NCBI RefSeq assembly: GCF_002749975.1
Contig: NZ_PEIG01000023.1
Location: 1-64,000 of the forward strand
Length of the DNA stretch: 64,000 nucleotides
Origin: Gloeocapsopsis sp. IPPAS B-1203
GTDB taxonomy: Bacteria; Cyanobacteriota; Cyanobacteriia; Cyanobacteriales; Chroococcidiopsidaceae
Reading direction: 5' to 3'
Shown here: positions 54,190 through 63,702 of the stretch, piece after piece
Numbering within the stretch: position 1 is the stretch's first letter
Layout of the letters: every line of letters starts with the position of its first letter
Program-made: the position numbers and the translations under genes
Notes under the pieces: model-generated
What the model was told of the DNA's origin: nothing
What the model saw: the letters and a program-made list of their open reading frames with translations, nothing else
Database searches by the model: none

Positions 54190-56256
54190 ATGAACCACAT
54201 AGTCAATATCATCCGTAGGCACTGGATGCCATTATTACTGTTGAATGGTGTCATCCTTGCTGGCACATTGTATGCTGTCATCTATACAAAGACGAATGTT
54301 GCTCCTGTATGGAAGGCAAGTGCCAAATTAAATCTTCCCCAACCAACAACACGGTTAGATACTAATTTAGGAACCTTAGGTCAACTGCAAAATTCGGCAT
54401 TAGGATTCACGAGAGAGCTTAATCCTTTACAGATTCAAATGACAATTTTAACCAGCGATACTGTAATGGAACGGGCACTTGCTGTTGATCCAGAAAAAAG
54501 CTTGTATCCACGACTCAGTGATTACAAGTTGGCATTTAGTGCGACACCGCAAGAGCAATCAACGATTATCAATTTACAAGTTAAAGCTTCTAGCCCAGAA
54601 ATTGCGCAAAAGAGGTTAAGTAACCTGATCAATGTTTATCAGCTTCGTCTTAACGAACTGCGCCATCAAGATACAAATGTACGTAAGCAATTTTCTCAAA
54701 CTGATTTAGAAGACGCCCAAGCACAGTTGGCAAAAGCACAGGCGGAGTTAGCCAATTTTCAACAATCAACAGGGCTAACTGAAGTCACAGAGCAAACAAG
54801 ATCGCTGATCAATCAACAGCGTGAGTTAAGAACAACGTATACCAATGTGTTATCACAAGCTCAAGCGAATCAAGCTCAGGCACAAGCAGCTTCTCAACGT
54901 TTGGGAATCAACGCGCAACAGGCAATGAATTCACTTCGTCTAGGAGAAAACAGAGAATACCAAGCGATTCGCCAAAAACTTTCGGATGCTGAAACTGCTT
55001 TGGCAGAAGCAAGAAGTCGGTATACAGATGAAAGTCCGCAAGTCCAATCGTTGTTGTCTCAGCGCGATGAGTTGATGCAGATTATGAACCAACAGATTGC
55101 GATCGCAGCTCCTGGTGCAAGTGCCAATCAAATAGATCCGACGCTGGGTGGTAACGGAACTCGCGACAGCCGCATCGAAATGATTGCTGAACTGATTCGA
55201 TCGCAAAATAATGCTGCTGGCTTGCAGCAACAAGCCAATCAAATTGCTAGCGAGATTAATCGTGTCAACGCAGAACTCAACAGCATTACTCAAAATAGAT
55301 CGCAGCTGATCAACTTGCAGCGGCAATACGAGATTGCAGAGGGAGTGTACAAGAGCATTCTTGGTCAAGTTGAACAAACAAAAACAAATCCCTTCAGCGT
55401 GTATCCTAACGTTCAAACTTTGGATGCTCCTGTCATCGATCCTAAACCGGAAGAACCGAGCAAACGCGCGATCGCTCTTGGTGGCATCTTAGCAGGATTG
55501 TTTGGCAGCATCAGCTTAATTTTCTTCTTAGAAAAGCGCAATCCGATGCTGCGTCCGAAGGATCTCGAACAAGTGGAATTCCCAGTACTGGGGCGGATTT
55601 CTCGCCTCAAACGTACCGATATGGAGCGCAACTTGTCGGGTGAGGTGGCAATCGAGTTACAACGGCTTGCTTCTGCTGTTTTGATGTTAGAGCATCAACG
55701 TTTATTAGTGACAAGTCCTACCTCAGGCGAAGGCAAGACTACTGTCACTTTGGGACTGGCTCTAGCCTTGGTTAACTTTGGTTTTCGCGTGTTGATTGTC
55801 GATGGCGATCTGCGACAAGCTGAACTTAGTCGGCGCTTAGGACAGCTACAAAAGCAACCGAAGAATGGTCAACAAACACCTGTCTCGGTATGTCTGGGAT
55901 TAGACTTGTTGCCAGCACCTAATCTATCAAAAACCAAAATTCCCGAATACTTTGCTCGTGGTAGATTTCAACAAAATTTAGACCAGATTCAAGCAGAAGG
56001 CGGTTATGACTATGTTCTTGTGGATAGCCCACCGATTGGTTTAGCTAGTGAAACAAACTTGATGAGTTCAGTTGTGCGCAATGTCCTGTTTGTGGTGCGT
56101 TCAGGTAAGAGCGATCGCTATGCAGTCATGGATGGCTTTGAACAGCTCGTGCAGCATCACGCCCAAGTTATGGGGCTAGTGGTCAACTATGTTGAACCAA
56201 AAGATGTTGGCTATCGCTATGGACGTCAACGTGAATTACTAGAAACTGAAGCATAA
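54190..56256 (+). CDS. Wzc/GumC-like polysaccharide copolymerase with BY-kinase-type ATPase
   Basis: 688 residues. N-terminal membrane helix (about 13-32), Wzz-type periplasmic domain with a long Gln/Ala-rich coiled coil (about 170-395), a second helix (about 425-445), and a cytoplasmic ATPase domain with Walker A TSPTSGEGKTTVTLG (about 508-522), Walker A' VLIVDGDLRQ (about 537-546) and YVLVDSPP. Such proteins control chain length and export of capsule or exopolysaccharide. The Tyr-rich tail of autokinases is nearly absent: the end is YRYGRQRELLETEA, with only two tyrosines. Confidence 0.92.
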   Translation: MNHIVNIIRRHWMPLLLLNGVILAGTLYAVIYTKTNVAPVWKASAKLNLPQPTTRLDTNLGTLGQLQNSALGFTRELNPLQIQMTILTSDTVMERALAVDPEKSLYPRLSDYKLAFSATPQEQSTIINLQVKASSPEIAQKRLSNLINVYQLRLNELRHQDTNVRKQFSQTDLEDAQAQLAKAQAELANFQQSTGLTEVTEQTRSLINQQRELRTTYTNVLSQAQANQAQAQAASQRLGINAQQAMNSLRLGENREYQAIRQKLSDAETALAEARSRYTDESPQVQSLLSQRDELMQIMNQQIAIAAPGASANQIDPTLGGNGTRDSRIEMIAELIRSQNNAAGLQQQANQIASEINRVNAELNSITQNRSQLINLQRQYEIAEGVYKSILGQVEQTKTNPFSVYPNVQTLDAPVIDPKPEEPSKRAIALGGILAGLFGSISLIFFLEKRNPMLRPKDLEQVEFPVLGRISRLKRTDMERNLSGEVAIELQRLASAVLMLEHQRLLVTSPTSGEGKTTVTLGLALALVNFGFRVLIVDGDLRQAELSRRLGQLQKQPKNGQQTPVSVCLGLDLLPAPNLSKTKIPEYFARGRFQQNLDQIQAEGGYDYVLVDSPPIGLASETNLMSSVVRNVLFVVRSGKSDRYAVMDGFEQLVQHHAQVMGLVVNYVEPKDVGYRYGRQRELLETEA

Positions 56257-56260
56257 AACC

Positions 56261-57640
56261 ATGTCTCATCTCTACCCATCTAAATCTGTCGCCATGCCAG
56301 CCAAAACAAATAATTTGTTTTCAGGTGTCTGGATTCGTTGGCAAGCGCTAAGTTTGGGAGAACGTTTTGTTTGCGCTAATATTCTCCTAATACCAATTTG
56401 GTGGGTTGCCGGTCTTTATCGCTATATGTCCTCACTGTTGCTGTTGGTTGTTGCCATTTATGAATGGCATAAACATGGTGAAATTCGCCTCAAACGCCCA
56501 ACGGTTCCTGTGATGGCTTTCATTGCCTTCGGTGTCTACCAGATTGCAACAATCTTACTCGCTTATTCGGTACCTGGAAGAGATAAGCTTTCTACCGCAC
56601 TGCTACTAACATTTTGTCCAGCATTATGGCTCTGGTATATTCAGAGCAACAACATTAAAATTCGCGTTGAAGTCGTTGCCTGGGCATTTACCATAAGTGT
56701 CGTTCAGATGCTCGTGCTTTGGCTACTTGCCCATTTTGTGATTCCAGAATCTTTCTTCCTACCTCTGCAAATTCGCAATCTATACTCAATGTTAAGTGGG
56801 GAGGAGATCCGTGGCTTTAATGTTATCAACAACCCATATTACCTGCTGCCTTATACAAACTATGGAAATATTAATGGTTGGTGGCGTTATAGTCTCTTTT
56901 TTATCTATCCAGAGTTTTTAGCTATTTACTTGGGATTTGTTAGTTTGATTTCCCGAGAAATCAAAAATCACTTGTGGTCAATTGGTCTACTTTCTGGCTG
57001 TCTGTTTCTACTTTTTTGGAGTGGAACGCGGGCAGTTTGGGTTGCTTTACCCGTTATGCTCATCTTGCATTACATATTGAATAATCTTACGAAACTCTGG
57101 GGACCTACGATTATTTTCGCACTGATGGCAGTTATGAGTTTTACAGCACTAGCCATTCCTCCAGCAACGAACCTGATCGCAACTCAGTTTACACAATCAA
57201 CACAAGCCATTAATGAAGTGCGTGACAATTCGAGTGAGGTGCGATATGAAATCTATCGGCAAACGTGGCAAAGTATCAAAGACAATGAACATAAAATGAT
57301 TTGGGGTCATCCAGCAACAGGTGAAGTTGTCGCTGCTGCCGGCAATAACGACAATGCTGTTGTCGGTTCTCACAGTTTTATCTTAGGAACGCTGCTGTAC
57401 AAAAACGGAATGATTGGCACCGCAATCTTTGCCTTTTTCTGGGTATCGTTATTTGTGTGGTTATATGAAACACGCAGCGGAAGACCAATCAGTTGCTTTT
57501 GCGTGTTAATTCTCTATACGATGATTTCGCCAACATCACCTATCCTCTACGATATGCACATTTCCTCGCTCATCATCTTACTGTGCGTTGCGATTCGTCA
57601 TTCTAAAGTAATTCCTCGCAGGCTCGTGTCACATGCGTAA
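56261..57640 (+). CDS. O-antigen ligase/polymerase-like membrane protein (Wzy/WaaL type)
   Basis: 459 residues with about 11 hydrophobic segments and a large periplasmic loop (about 135-240) before LFWSGTRAVWVALPVML, the O-antigen ligase-type signature region (Wzy_C). It polymerises or ligates lipid-linked repeat units outside the inner membrane. It starts 4 bp after the Wzc-like gene and overlaps the next gene by 8 bp, showing coupled expression. Confidence 0.88.
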   Translation: MSHLYPSKSVAMPAKTNNLFSGVWIRWQALSLGERFVCANILLIPIWWVAGLYRYMSSLLLLVVAIYEWHKHGEIRLKRPTVPVMAFIAFGVYQIATILLAYSVPGRDKLSTALLLTFCPALWLWYIQSNNIKIRVEVVAWAFTISVVQMLVLWLLAHFVIPESFFLPLQIRNLYSMLSGEEIRGFNVINNPYYLLPYTNYGNINGWWRYSLFFIYPEFLAIYLGFVSLISREIKNHLWSIGLLSGCLFLLFWSGTRAVWVALPVMLILHYILNNLTKLWGPTIIFALMAVMSFTALAIPPATNLIATQFTQSTQAINEVRDNSSEVRYEIYRQTWQSIKDNEHKMIWGHPATGEVVAAAGNNDNAVVGSHSFILGTLLYKNGMIGTAIFAFFWVSLFVWLYETRSGRPISCFCVLILYTMISPTSPILYDMHISSLIILLCVAIRHSKVIPRRLVSHA

Positions 57641-58805
57641 GCTTCTAGTTATCCCAGGGTGGTGCAAAAGCTTGGGAGGTAACACCGTTTCACTGTTAGC
57701 GATGGTCAAAGGTTTTCAGCGCAGTGAGTCACAACAAGTTTGTGTTTTGACTCAGGCTGGTTCTTTAGTTGAAGAATATCTGCAGCAACAAGGTTTAGAG
57801 TCTTGCCTCAAGACCATTGTTGCTCAGGATCAGCGCCAGTTTGTGCAGCGTGCACTTCAGTGGGTCAACCAACAGCCGCGTGATTATCCACTCTTGTTAG
57901 AAAACTGTGCAACAAGTAAAACCTTACCTGCGATCGCCTTACACACTGTTTCCTTGCGTCTAAGTCGTCGTCCTGTTTACTATATGTTTCGTGACTTAGC
58001 AATTTCATACAATCCAGTAGGAAACCTTAGTCGCACTGTAGTATTTACTTGTCTTGCACCTCGCATCTTATGTAACTCAAAATTTACGGCTGAAAATGTT
58101 CGCGGTAGATTGGGTGAGATTCAGGGAATTCTACATCCGCCAATAGATCTTGACTTATTTAACACTCGCCCTCCAGTTGGTTCTCCTCCCCAAAAGTTAC
58201 AACCAATCCTAGCTTTAGGTGCACGGATTATTTTAACACCTTCACGAATTAGCAAAGACCCTATCAATGATAAAAATTTGCGATCGCTCCCCATAGTTTT
58301 AGCAGAGTTAAAAGCTGCTGGTCATCACTACCACGGAGTCGTTATTGGACAAGATACATCTTCTGAGCAAACTCGCAGCCGTGCTTTGCTGGCACAAGCT
58401 GAAGATTTAGGAGTTGCAGACAGATTCACAATTCTACCGCCTGCATTGGATATTGAGAACTACTATAAATATGCTGATGTTGTCGTTACCCTCGCACCTA
58501 GAGAACCTTTTGGACGGACTGTTGTTGAAGCGATCGCTTGTGGTGTTCCAGTAGTCGGCAGTAACACTGGTGGTATTGGAGAAATCTTACATAATTTTGC
58601 TCCTCATTGGACAGTAGACCCACACAACCCAGGAGCTGCAGCACAAACAATAGTCCATGTTGTCCATGCTCCTGATACTCCTACTGTCCTTGCTCAAGGT
58701 CAACAATGGGTTGAAGCTAATTGCAGTCTTGTCCCCTACGCTCAGAAAATTATGGAAATTACAGGACTACAATCTCCTCATTTGCAAGAAATACTTGCTT
58801 ACTAA
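57633..58805 (+). CDS. Glycosyltransferase family 4
   Basis: 390 residues, GT-B fold. N-terminal domain begins LLVIPGWCKSLGGNTVSLLAMVKGF; the C-terminal donor domain has ADVVVTLAPREPFGRTVVEAIACGVPVVGSNTGGIGEILHNF (E-x7-E). It overlaps the O-antigen ligase-like gene by 8 bp. Its role is addition of one sugar in the repeat unit or primer; donor unknown. Confidence 0.92.
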   Translation: MRKLLVIPGWCKSLGGNTVSLLAMVKGFQRSESQQVCVLTQAGSLVEEYLQQQGLESCLKTIVAQDQRQFVQRALQWVNQQPRDYPLLLENCATSKTLPAIALHTVSLRLSRRPVYYMFRDLAISYNPVGNLSRTVVFTCLAPRILCNSKFTAENVRGRLGEIQGILHPPIDLDLFNTRPPVGSPPQKLQPILALGARIILTPSRISKDPINDKNLRSLPIVLAELKAAGHHYHGVVIGQDTSSEQTRSRALLAQAEDLGVADRFTILPPALDIENYYKYADVVVTLAPREPFGRTVVEAIACGVPVVGSNTGGIGEILHNFAPHWTVDPHNPGAAAQTIVHVVHAPDTPTVLAQGQQWVEANCSLVPYAQKIMEITGLQSPHLQEILAY

Positions 58806-58897
58806 TTTGAGAAGTACTCAGAAATTTATTGCAGGCAATAAGTATATCCACTGTTGGCTTAACAAAGTCAAGTTAACTTTCAATAATAATGATCGCC

Positions 58898-60016
58898 ATG
58901 AAAAACATTGGCATCTACCGTAGAGTTTTTCCTCTAAAATCAGAAGCCTTTATTAAAGAGCAAACACGTAATTTGTTACGTTATCAACCTACTTTCATCA
59001 CTAACACTCTCATCAATGAAATTCCCTTCCAAAACATTTCTCTAAGTCAAAGTGACTTTTTAGGAATTAAACAAAGTCTTTTTTTGTTAACACGTTCTCC
59101 TCGATTATTTCAACAATCTTCACATTTAAAAAAAGTTGATTTAATTCATGCTCATTTTGGTCCAGATGGTGTTTATGCAATGGCTATAGCTGAAAAACTA
59201 AAAATACCATTTTTAGTAACATTTCATGGCTACGATATCACTATTTCACGCCAAAATTTATGGCGTAAAGGAAAATTTTTATACTATCAGTTGATTCTTC
59301 ATGAAGAAGAATTAAAAAGGAAATCTGCTGCATTTATTGCTGTTTCACGTTTTATTCATAGTAAACTTTTAGAAAAAGAATATCCATCTGAAAAAATTAT
59401 TCAGCACTATATTGGAGTAGATACAGTTAAGTTTTCTCCAGGAGAAAAAGCAGCAGAACGATACATTCTCTGTGTAGCTAGACATACCCAAAAAAAAGGA
59501 ATTGACACCTTATTACGTGCATTTGCGCAGATTGCAAATAAACATTCTGATGTTTCGCTTGTTCAAGTAGGAACGGGTGCTTTAACTAGTGAACTACACA
59601 CTTTAACAAAAGCACTTGGTCTTGAGCATCGCGTACGCTTTCTTGGTGCTCAACCTCATGAAACAGTTTTAGACTTAATGCGTGGTGCAGAAGTTTTTGC
59701 TCTTGCTAGCCAAACTGCTGAGAATGGAGATTGTGAAGGTTTACCCATTGTTATTAATGAAGCCTCTGCCTGTGGCATTCCTGTTATTTCAACTCAACAT
59801 AGTGGAATTCCTGAAGCAATTTTAGATGGTGCAACTGGATTTCTAGTTGCAGAAAGAGACTACACGGCACTAGCAGAAAAACTTGACATTATCCTATCAG
59901 ATCCTAGTTTAGGAAAAAAAATGGGACAGCAAGGTCGCGAGTTGGTTTGTGAGAACTTTGATCTACGTAAACAAACCCTCAAATTAGAAGCTATCTACGA
60001 CTCACTTGCAAGATAG
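58898..60016 (+). CDS. Glycosyltransferase family 4
   Basis: 372 residues. KIPFLVTFHGYDITI in the N-terminal domain; the donor-binding domain has YILCVARHTQKKGIDTLLRAFAQI and VFALASQTAENGDCEGLPIVINEASACGIPVISTQHSGIPEAILDGATGFLV (E-x7-E). It differs enough from the preceding family 4 enzyme to have a distinct acceptor. The ATG at 58898 is preferred to the one three codons upstream because of family starts; both are possible. Confidence 0.92.
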   Translation: MKNIGIYRRVFPLKSEAFIKEQTRNLLRYQPTFITNTLINEIPFQNISLSQSDFLGIKQSLFLLTRSPRLFQQSSHLKKVDLIHAHFGPDGVYAMAIAEKLKIPFLVTFHGYDITISRQNLWRKGKFLYYQLILHEEELKRKSAAFIAVSRFIHSKLLEKEYPSEKIIQHYIGVDTVKFSPGEKAAERYILCVARHTQKKGIDTLLRAFAQIANKHSDVSLVQVGTGALTSELHTLTKALGLEHRVRFLGAQPHETVLDLMRGAEVFALASQTAENGDCEGLPIVINEASACGIPVISTQHSGIPEAILDGATGFLVAERDYTALAEKLDIILSDPSLGKKMGQQGRELVCENFDLRKQTLKLEAIYDSLAR

Positions 60017-60180
60017 TTATAAGCTAGCCCATACCTCAGTAATATCTCATCTTGTTTATTAAAAGTATCAATTGTTATACTCAACAACGCATATGGCAAG
60101 TAACTTAGTAATCACACCTTCTTCTGAGCAAGCTATTAAAATACTAGATGCGATCGCTGCAATCGGTAGTAATGTATTAG

Positions 60181-60948
60181 ATGGTTCGCTTAAGGAAAAA
60201 TTTTTATTTGCACCTTCATAAATGTGGCGGTACTTCAATTACTCAGGCTATTAAAGCCTGCTACCAGAATATTTCTAGTATTACTGAAAACAACACATTT
60301 CATTTAAATGGTGCTGCAGCTTCTAGTGCGGCACACAAAACCTTTGAGGATAATTTAGACTCAGAAAATAATGACTATTTAGTTGGAAAATTTAGAGAGA
60401 ATTTACTACTGTACTACATGTGCCAGCCAAAGATTAATTACATAGCTGGTCACTTCAGTTTCAGTGAGGTTGCTTACCAAAACTTTTCTAATAAGTATGC
60501 ATTTATTACTGTTCTTAGAAATCCAGTTAAAAGATGGATTTCTGCCTATTTCTACAATCGATACACAATCTCTAAACTAGATGAAGACTTTTACGAATTT
60601 TTAAGTTCAGAAAGAGCTTTAAAAGGAGGGTGTATGTATGTCAAAAGTATAGGTGGTCCAAATAAGTCAGGAGATTACACCTCTGAAGATGCTGTGAAAC
60701 GTGCCAAAGAGAATTTACATAAATTTAGTATAGTAGGCTTGCTAGAGCATAAAGAAGAATTTGTTAATCAGTTTGAACAACGATTTGGACGAAAGCTAAA
60801 AATTAGAAGCTACAATCGAAGTATTCAATCAGAAGGTTTCAAAAAGTCTTTTATAACAGAGGAAATAGAAACCAAAATAAAAGAACTTTGCCGCCCCGAT
60901 ATTGAGGTATATGAATATGCTCTCAACCACTTTCTGAAAACTAAATAA
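60181..60948 (+). CDS. Sulfotransferase family 2-like protein
   Basis: 255 residues. The PAPS 5' site is FYLHLHKCGGTSITQAIKACY (about 8-28) and the 3' site is YAFITVLRNPVKRWISAYFYNRYT (about 99-121). Such enzymes sulfate polysaccharide chains. The H-K-C-G-G-T-S form resembles heparan/chondroitin-type carbohydrate sulfotransferases. It is inside the exopolysaccharide operon, after a 165-bp spacer. The gene is AT-rich. Confidence 0.85.
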   Translation: MVRLRKNFYLHLHKCGGTSITQAIKACYQNISSITENNTFHLNGAAASSAAHKTFEDNLDSENNDYLVGKFRENLLLYYMCQPKINYIAGHFSFSEVAYQNFSNKYAFITVLRNPVKRWISAYFYNRYTISKLDEDFYEFLSSERALKGGCMYVKSIGGPNKSGDYTSEDAVKRAKENLHKFSIVGLLEHKEEFVNQFEQRFGRKLKIRSYNRSIQSEGFKKSFITEEIETKIKELCRPDIEVYEYALNHFLKTK

Positions 60949-61051
60949 CTTATTTATTAAAACTACAGTATGTCAGAATTAATCTGATATGCTGTAGTTT
61001 TCATTCACTGTTTGAAAACCACAGATAGTATACCTATAAAATTTTAAAGCC

Positions 61052-61810
61052 ATGTTAAATACTTTGGTTAACAACAACAAACAATCCATTACAAAAGAAA
61101 CAAAGCAACCAATAGTAATTTACGTACATATTCCGAAAACTGCAGGTACTACTTTAAGACATATAGTGCAATCTCAGTTTTATCCTCATAATATCTTTGA
61201 GTTTTATAATTTAAGACAGCAAGAACGCAAAGGCTTAAGTAAGTTCGAGCAACTTTCTGAATTTCAAAAGAATAATATAAGTTTTGTGAGTGGACATATA
61301 GGTTTTGGATTACACAGTTTATTAACTCGTCCTTGTACTTACATCACAATTTTACGAGAGCCAGTAGAACGTGTGGTTTCACACTACTTCTACCTACAAA
61401 ATAGAAATGCTGTTTCAAAGGAAACAACTTTGGAAGAATTTGTTCAAACATATAAAAGAGCGCAAAATAGCATGACCAGCTTTCTGTCTGGATTAGAATT
61501 TAAAATTCAAGCAGAACAAAATATAGAGAGTAATTTAGAAGATTTTTCAGAGAAAAGTTTAAACCTAGCAAAGGATAATATAGAAAAGCATTTCAAAGTT
61601 GTTGGGCTTGTAGAGAGATTTGATGAGACGTGCCTGCTTCTTAAAAAAGATTTAGGTTGGAATATTCCTATTGCTTGTTTAAAGAAAAATGTTTCTAATA
61701 ATAGACCAAAGGCAAAAGATCTACCAAGAGAAACAGTTAAATTAATAGAAGAATTTAATCAGTTTGACATCCTCTTGTATCAATATGCAAAGATAGATTT
61801 GAAAAAATAG
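61052..61810 (+). CDS. Carbohydrate sulfotransferase, likely C-terminally frameshifted
   Basis: 252 residues. PAPS sites IVIYVHIPKTAGTTLRHIVQSQF (about 22-44) and TYITILREPVERVVSHYFYLQN (about 92-113), with SFVSGHIGFGLH between. The stop after LKK at 61810 comes early: one base earlier in frame the sequence continues as DRFEKIVTQQNNYFENELNQLRS..., matching the expected tail of this family, to a stop at 61965. A single deleted base near 61791 would restore it. Probably truncated but the catalytic part is intact. Confidence 0.85.
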   Translation: MLNTLVNNNKQSITKETKQPIVIYVHIPKTAGTTLRHIVQSQFYPHNIFEFYNLRQQERKGLSKFEQLSEFQKNNISFVSGHIGFGLHSLLTRPCTYITILREPVERVVSHYFYLQNRNAVSKETTLEEFVQTYKRAQNSMTSFLSGLEFKIQAEQNIESNLEDFSEKSLNLAKDNIEKHFKVVGLVERFDETCLLLKKDLGWNIPIACLKKNVSNNRPKAKDLPRETVKLIEEFNQFDILLYQYAKIDLKK

Positions 61811-61965
61811 TTACTCAGCAAAACAATTATTTTGAAAATGAATTAAATCAATTGCGTTCAAATAGCTATTCAAATCAAGCACGGCATTATTTTGTGGAAG
61901 CTAACTCATTGTATAAACGATTACTGTTTAAAGGTTACGAAGCAATAAGTCATATTCACATCTAA
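61791..61965 (+). pseudogene. Out-of-frame C-terminal tail of the sulfotransferase
   Basis: 57 codons, DRFEKIVTQQNNYFENELNQLRS to SHIHI, uninterrupted in the +1-shifted frame after QYAK. The content resembles the amphipathic end of Sulfotransfer_2-type proteins (Y..A...F......Q...F...L). Best read as the displaced 3' end of the preceding gene. Confidence 0.65.
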
Positions 61966-62068
61966 CTGACAAAACTTTGTATTTTGTACTGGTGATTTAA
62001 CCAAACCAATAGGTATTTTAACAGAGCATTAAGTAAAAGCAATTTTCTTGAAGGACATAGAGTAAAAT

Positions 62069-62857
62069 ATGAAAAATTGGTTCAACTTAATACTTGGTAT
62101 AGGTATTTTAATAGTTTTATCAGGTAATAGGTCACAAGCAGAGATAATTGATTCAGTTACAGAAAGGATTGAGCAAGCTAGAAAAATAGAATCAGGGAGT
62201 TCTCAGGGAGGAGATACTTGCAATCAATTAACAAAGGTTAACTCTTTAGAAGGCATGCAAAATACATTTAAACATTGGATAAACCTTTGTGGAGAACGCT
62301 CTGAATTAGTGATGAAAAAAACAGAGATTGGCAAGTCATATTGGTATGGCTGGTCAATGTTTGTTCCTGTTGATTGGCAAGATACTTCAGTTGGGTACGA
62401 TATTGTCAATCAATGGGCAACATACCCCACAGACAAAAAGTTTAGCCAAGGTTGTGGAGGTAACGGCTCTTATATTGCTCGTACCAATGAAACATTTACC
62501 TTCAATTTACAGCATCAAGGTGATAGTGCCCAGATTGATTGTAATAAGTTTCCTATTGCCAATGTTTCTGAGATGAAAGGCAAATGGGTTGATTTTGTCA
62601 TGCACGTCAAATGGACTGGAAACAAAGATGGCTTTCTGCGGCTTTGGACAAAAATAGGTAGCCAACCTTACAACTTCACAATCAACTATGTAGGTGCTAC
62701 ATATTGGAATGATGAAGATACGGGCCCATATTTTAAAATGGGTTTATACAAGGGCGATCCACATTTTGAAGGTCCCTCTCCTCGGTACTTGTACACTGCT
62801 CAATACCGTTTAGGTGATGCTAAATCGACTTTTAGAGACGTTGCTCCTAAGAGATAA
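62069..62857 (+). CDS. Heparin-lyase-like polysaccharide lyase (secreted)
   Basis: 262 residues with a signal peptide (about 1-24). The fold is the beta-jelly-roll type of family heparin lyase I/polysaccharide lyases: KSYWYGWSMFVPVDWQD, DIVNQWATYP, TFNLQHQGD, WVDFVMHVKWTGNKDGFLRLWTKIG, and YFKMGLYKGDP. It would cleave an acidic polysaccharide by beta-elimination, outside the cell or in the periplasm. Placed with two sulfotransferases and Wzy/Wzc genes, it may trim or turn over the sulfated polymer made here. Confidence 0.85.
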   Translation: MKNWFNLILGIGILIVLSGNRSQAEIIDSVTERIEQARKIESGSSQGGDTCNQLTKVNSLEGMQNTFKHWINLCGERSELVMKKTEIGKSYWYGWSMFVPVDWQDTSVGYDIVNQWATYPTDKKFSQGCGGNGSYIARTNETFTFNLQHQGDSAQIDCNKFPIANVSEMKGKWVDFVMHVKWTGNKDGFLRLWTKIGSQPYNFTINYVGATYWNDEDTGPYFKMGLYKGDPHFEGPSPRYLYTAQYRLGDAKSTFRDVAPKR

Positions 62858-63037
62858 TTAATCTCTGTTTTTTAGAATTGCCATTTGCTAGCTGAATGGC
62901 ATTTATAATTCACTTTAAATTTATTCCATAAGTTTAAATTGTGAGGGTAGACCAAATGTTTACCCTCATCTCATATTGAGTTCAATTAATGCACGCAATG
63001 AGAGTTTTTGATACTTTTCACATGGAGTAAAGACAAG

Positions 63038-63487
63038 ATGAAGCTACTACTAGTATGTAATCCAGGTGGTCACTTCTCTACTATGTTAGGACTAAAAAGT
63101 TTTTGGTCTGACTATCAAAGAGAGTGGGTTACTTATGCTCATTACGATACTCGTAAACTTGGTGAAAAAGAGACTGTACACTGGGTAACAATGCAAGAAG
63201 CTCGTATGTTAGGTAGAGCCAGTATCAACTTTGTTAAAGCCTTAAGAATTTTGTCTCAAAGCAAGCCTGACTTATTAATTTCGACAGGAGCAAGTTTAGC
63301 TGTACCATTCATTCTGGCAAGTAAGTTTTTTGGCATTAAAACGGTCTTTATTGAGAGCATATCGCGGACAAGTAGTTTAAGTTTGACAGGAAGGATTGTC
63401 TATAATCTTGTTGATGAGTTTTACGTTCAGTGGCCTGAGTGTGTTGAGATTTACCCAAGAGCACAATACAAAGGAATAGTGAGCTAG
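63038..63487 (+). CDS. Alg14-like glycosyltransferase subunit (PssD type)
   Basis: 149 residues. MKLLLVCNPGGHFSTMLGLKSFW and LISTGASLAVPFILASKFFGIKTVFIESISRTSSLSLTGRIVYNLVDEFYVQWPE are those of the N-terminal, membrane-associated half of the two-piece Alg13/Alg14 enzyme. It must pair with an Alg13-like subunit, and one starts at 63703. The start at 63038 is chosen over an earlier frame start at 63008. Confidence 0.9.
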   Translation: MKLLLVCNPGGHFSTMLGLKSFWSDYQREWVTYAHYDTRKLGEKETVHWVTMQEARMLGRASINFVKALRILSQSKPDLLISTGASLAVPFILASKFFGIKTVFIESISRTSSLSLTGRIVYNLVDEFYVQWPECVEIYPRAQYKGIVS

Positions 63488-63560
63488 CTACCACATAGTT
63501 TACTTAGAGAAATTGTTTAGCTAAATCTCAGTTAATTAAAGGGAAATATTTAATTAATAT

Positions 63561-63665
63561 AAATGCCCATTAAACATCAAAAATGTTAATGGAATAAGCT
63601 CGTATAAGCATGTAGTTTTTATCTAGGTTTTCTTGGCATTTACAAAACAAAAGCTATACGAGCTT
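63561..63665. repeat. Interleaved inverted repeats in the Alg14/Alg13 spacer
   Basis: AAATGCC (63561-63567) pairs with GGCATTT (63635-63641), and AAGCTCGTATA (63596-63606) pairs with TATACGAGCTT (63655-63665), so the two pairings interleave. A third hairpin, CCATTA/TAATGG, lies around 63567-63592. Function unknown. Confidence 0.5.
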
Positions 63666-63702
63666 GTTGATAGCCTTGAAACCTAAATTGAGGTTTGTTT
63701 CA

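Noticed and set aside
60093-60221. 42-codon ATG frame (MASNLVITPS) overlapping the start of the sulfotransferase gene
   Set aside because: Overlaps a better supported gene out of frame, and no family match; could be a remnant but unsupported.
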